NCBI GenBank assembly: GCA_003260325.1
Contig: MOLU01000008.1
Span: 1-53,677, forward strand
Direction of reading: 5' to 3'
DNA length: 53,677 nucleotides
Source of the DNA: Candidatus Gracilibacteria bacterium GN02-872
GTDB taxonomy: Bacteria; Patescibacteriota; Gracilibacteria; BD1-5; UBA6164
Shown here: piece after piece, positions 52,964-53,677 of the stretch
Layout of the letters: each line of letters opens with the position of its first letter
Position numbering within the stretch: the first letter of the stretch is position 1
Position numbers and translations under genes: made by a program
Notes under the pieces: generated by a model
Database searches by the model: none
What the model saw: only the letters and a program-made list of their open reading frames with translations
Told to the model about the DNA's origin: nothing

Positions 52964-53677
52964 ATGCTTGATTTTGCGATTTCTTTTTATGAGAATTATA
53001 TTTATTTTTTTTATGCTTTAGCTGTTGTTGCTGTGATTTTAGAATGACCAATTACAGTTTTAGCTATAAGTAGCTTTATAGCTCCAAAATACTGACTTTC
53101 TTTTTGGTTTATTTTTGCTTTAGCTTTTATTTGAGATTTTGTTTGAGATTTATTACATTTTTATATTTGAAAATTTTGAAAAAATATTCATAAAAAAATA
53201 AGAGAAAGCAAAAAATTTGGTACTATAATCAAAAAAATAGATTCTTATTCTTACTTTGATAAGCTAATTATTATAAAATATACTCCTCCAATAACAAGTG
53301 CCTGATTGATCTATATCTGAGCCTCAAAATGAGACATAAAAGAATTCATTAAAAAAGACGGATTTTTATGTGTTTTGTCTTCACTTGTAGTCTCTATAAT
53401 CGGTTATAGTCTTTGAAAAATCCTTTGAGATCAAACAAATATTTCTTATGTTTTGCTTGGAATAGGTTTTGCTTTTATATTTCTATATTTTCTATCAAAA
53501 TATATTTTTAAGTACATTATAGACAAGATAAATGAAAAAAATAAAAAACTAAAAAAATCAGTAAAGCAAAAACTAAAAAATTGAACAGTTGACTTAGTTA
53601 TCGGAACTCACGCACTTGTGCAAGAAGATGTAGAATTTGCAAATTTAGGTTTTGTCGTAGTTGATGAACAACACAGA
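52964..53677 (+). CDS. DedA-like membrane protein, 3' end replaced by recG sequence
   Basis: No stop before the window end; 238 codons are open. About residues 1-195 look like a DedA/SNARE-associated membrane protein: [58 protein letters not shown] and several helices. From codon 197 (base 53551) the sequence is the inverted recG fragment and, by chance, stays in frame with it (VVVDEQHR). The true C-terminus is therefore not visible. Some DedA proteins are lipid scramblases; function here unknown. Confidence 0.75.
53551..53677. repeat. Terminal 127-bp inverted copy of a recG segment
   Basis: Exact reverse complement of 49253-49379, ending at the last base. Its length and position suggest an assembly-graph overlap at a contig end rather than a biological duplication. 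Confidence 0.9.

Noticed and set aside
1..53677. Widespread in-frame stops suggesting pseudogenes or selenocysteine
   Set aside because: All are TGA, fall at conserved glycines in essential genes, and have no SECIS-like elements; a reassigned code explains them.

Overview
The window is very AT-rich (about a quarter G+C by eye) and can only be read if UGA is translated as glycine (NCBI code 25). In nearly every gene in-frame TGA codons sit where glycine is conserved: the MnmA P-loop at 7892, the RadA KNRFG motif, the GDDD motif at 27.6 kb, the RecG Walker A. The only stops are TAA and TAG. This points to the Gracilibacteria/Absconditabacteria (BD1-5/SR1) lineage of the Candidate Phyla Radiation. 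Genes are short and packed, almost none has a Shine-Dalgarno sequence, and operons end in A/T-flanked hairpins. Several promoters fit TTGACA-N16-TATAAT.

Layout. 1-13.3 kb: the end of an S-layer-type surface protein; an hrcA-like repressor with a glycosyltransferase; small membrane proteins; two YbjN-like proteins, one joined to a trypsin domain and a zinc ribbon; mnmA; a type IV pilus ATPase; a prepilin; and an LPXTG-like surface protein. 13.4-22.7 kb: secE-nusG, greA, a DUF212 membrane protein, glmS, an atypical gene with ordinary glycine codons and a Shine-Dalgarno site, tRNA-Gln next to a partial tandem duplication, radA, a secreted trypsin-like protein and a 2H phosphoesterase. 22.7-30.4 kb is the accessory region: an HD plus metallo-beta-lactamase fusion, decayed HAD and kdtA-like genes, a 200-bp repeat present twice, and a compact minus-strand operon of a glycosyltransferase-SpeD fusion, a GNAT acetyltransferase, a BpsA-like aminopropyltransferase, a second glycosyltransferase and an amidohydrolase. 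It ends at tRNA-Leu, which also has a partial duplication beside it. 30.5-53.7 kb: RNase R, a wall-hydrolase cluster, an AI-2E family permease, a leader/attenuator before thrS, two HAD paralogues flanking ppk2, a ThDP enzyme with an aldehyde dehydrogenase, an HI0933-type flavoprotein, a second AI-2E permease, recG, rsmG, a Sua5-like protein, a glycosyltransferase and a DedA-like protein.

The most unusual feature is the 25.2-29.7 kb operon. It appears to pair decarboxylation of S-adenosylmethionine, and aminopropyl transfer through a branched-polyamine synthase homologue, with two glycosyltransferases and an acetyltransferase. I infer an aminopropylated or polyamine-decorated glycan or polyamine conjugate; no product can be read from the sequence. 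The last 127 bases are an exact inverted copy of an internal recG segment and are probably an assembly artefact at a contig end.
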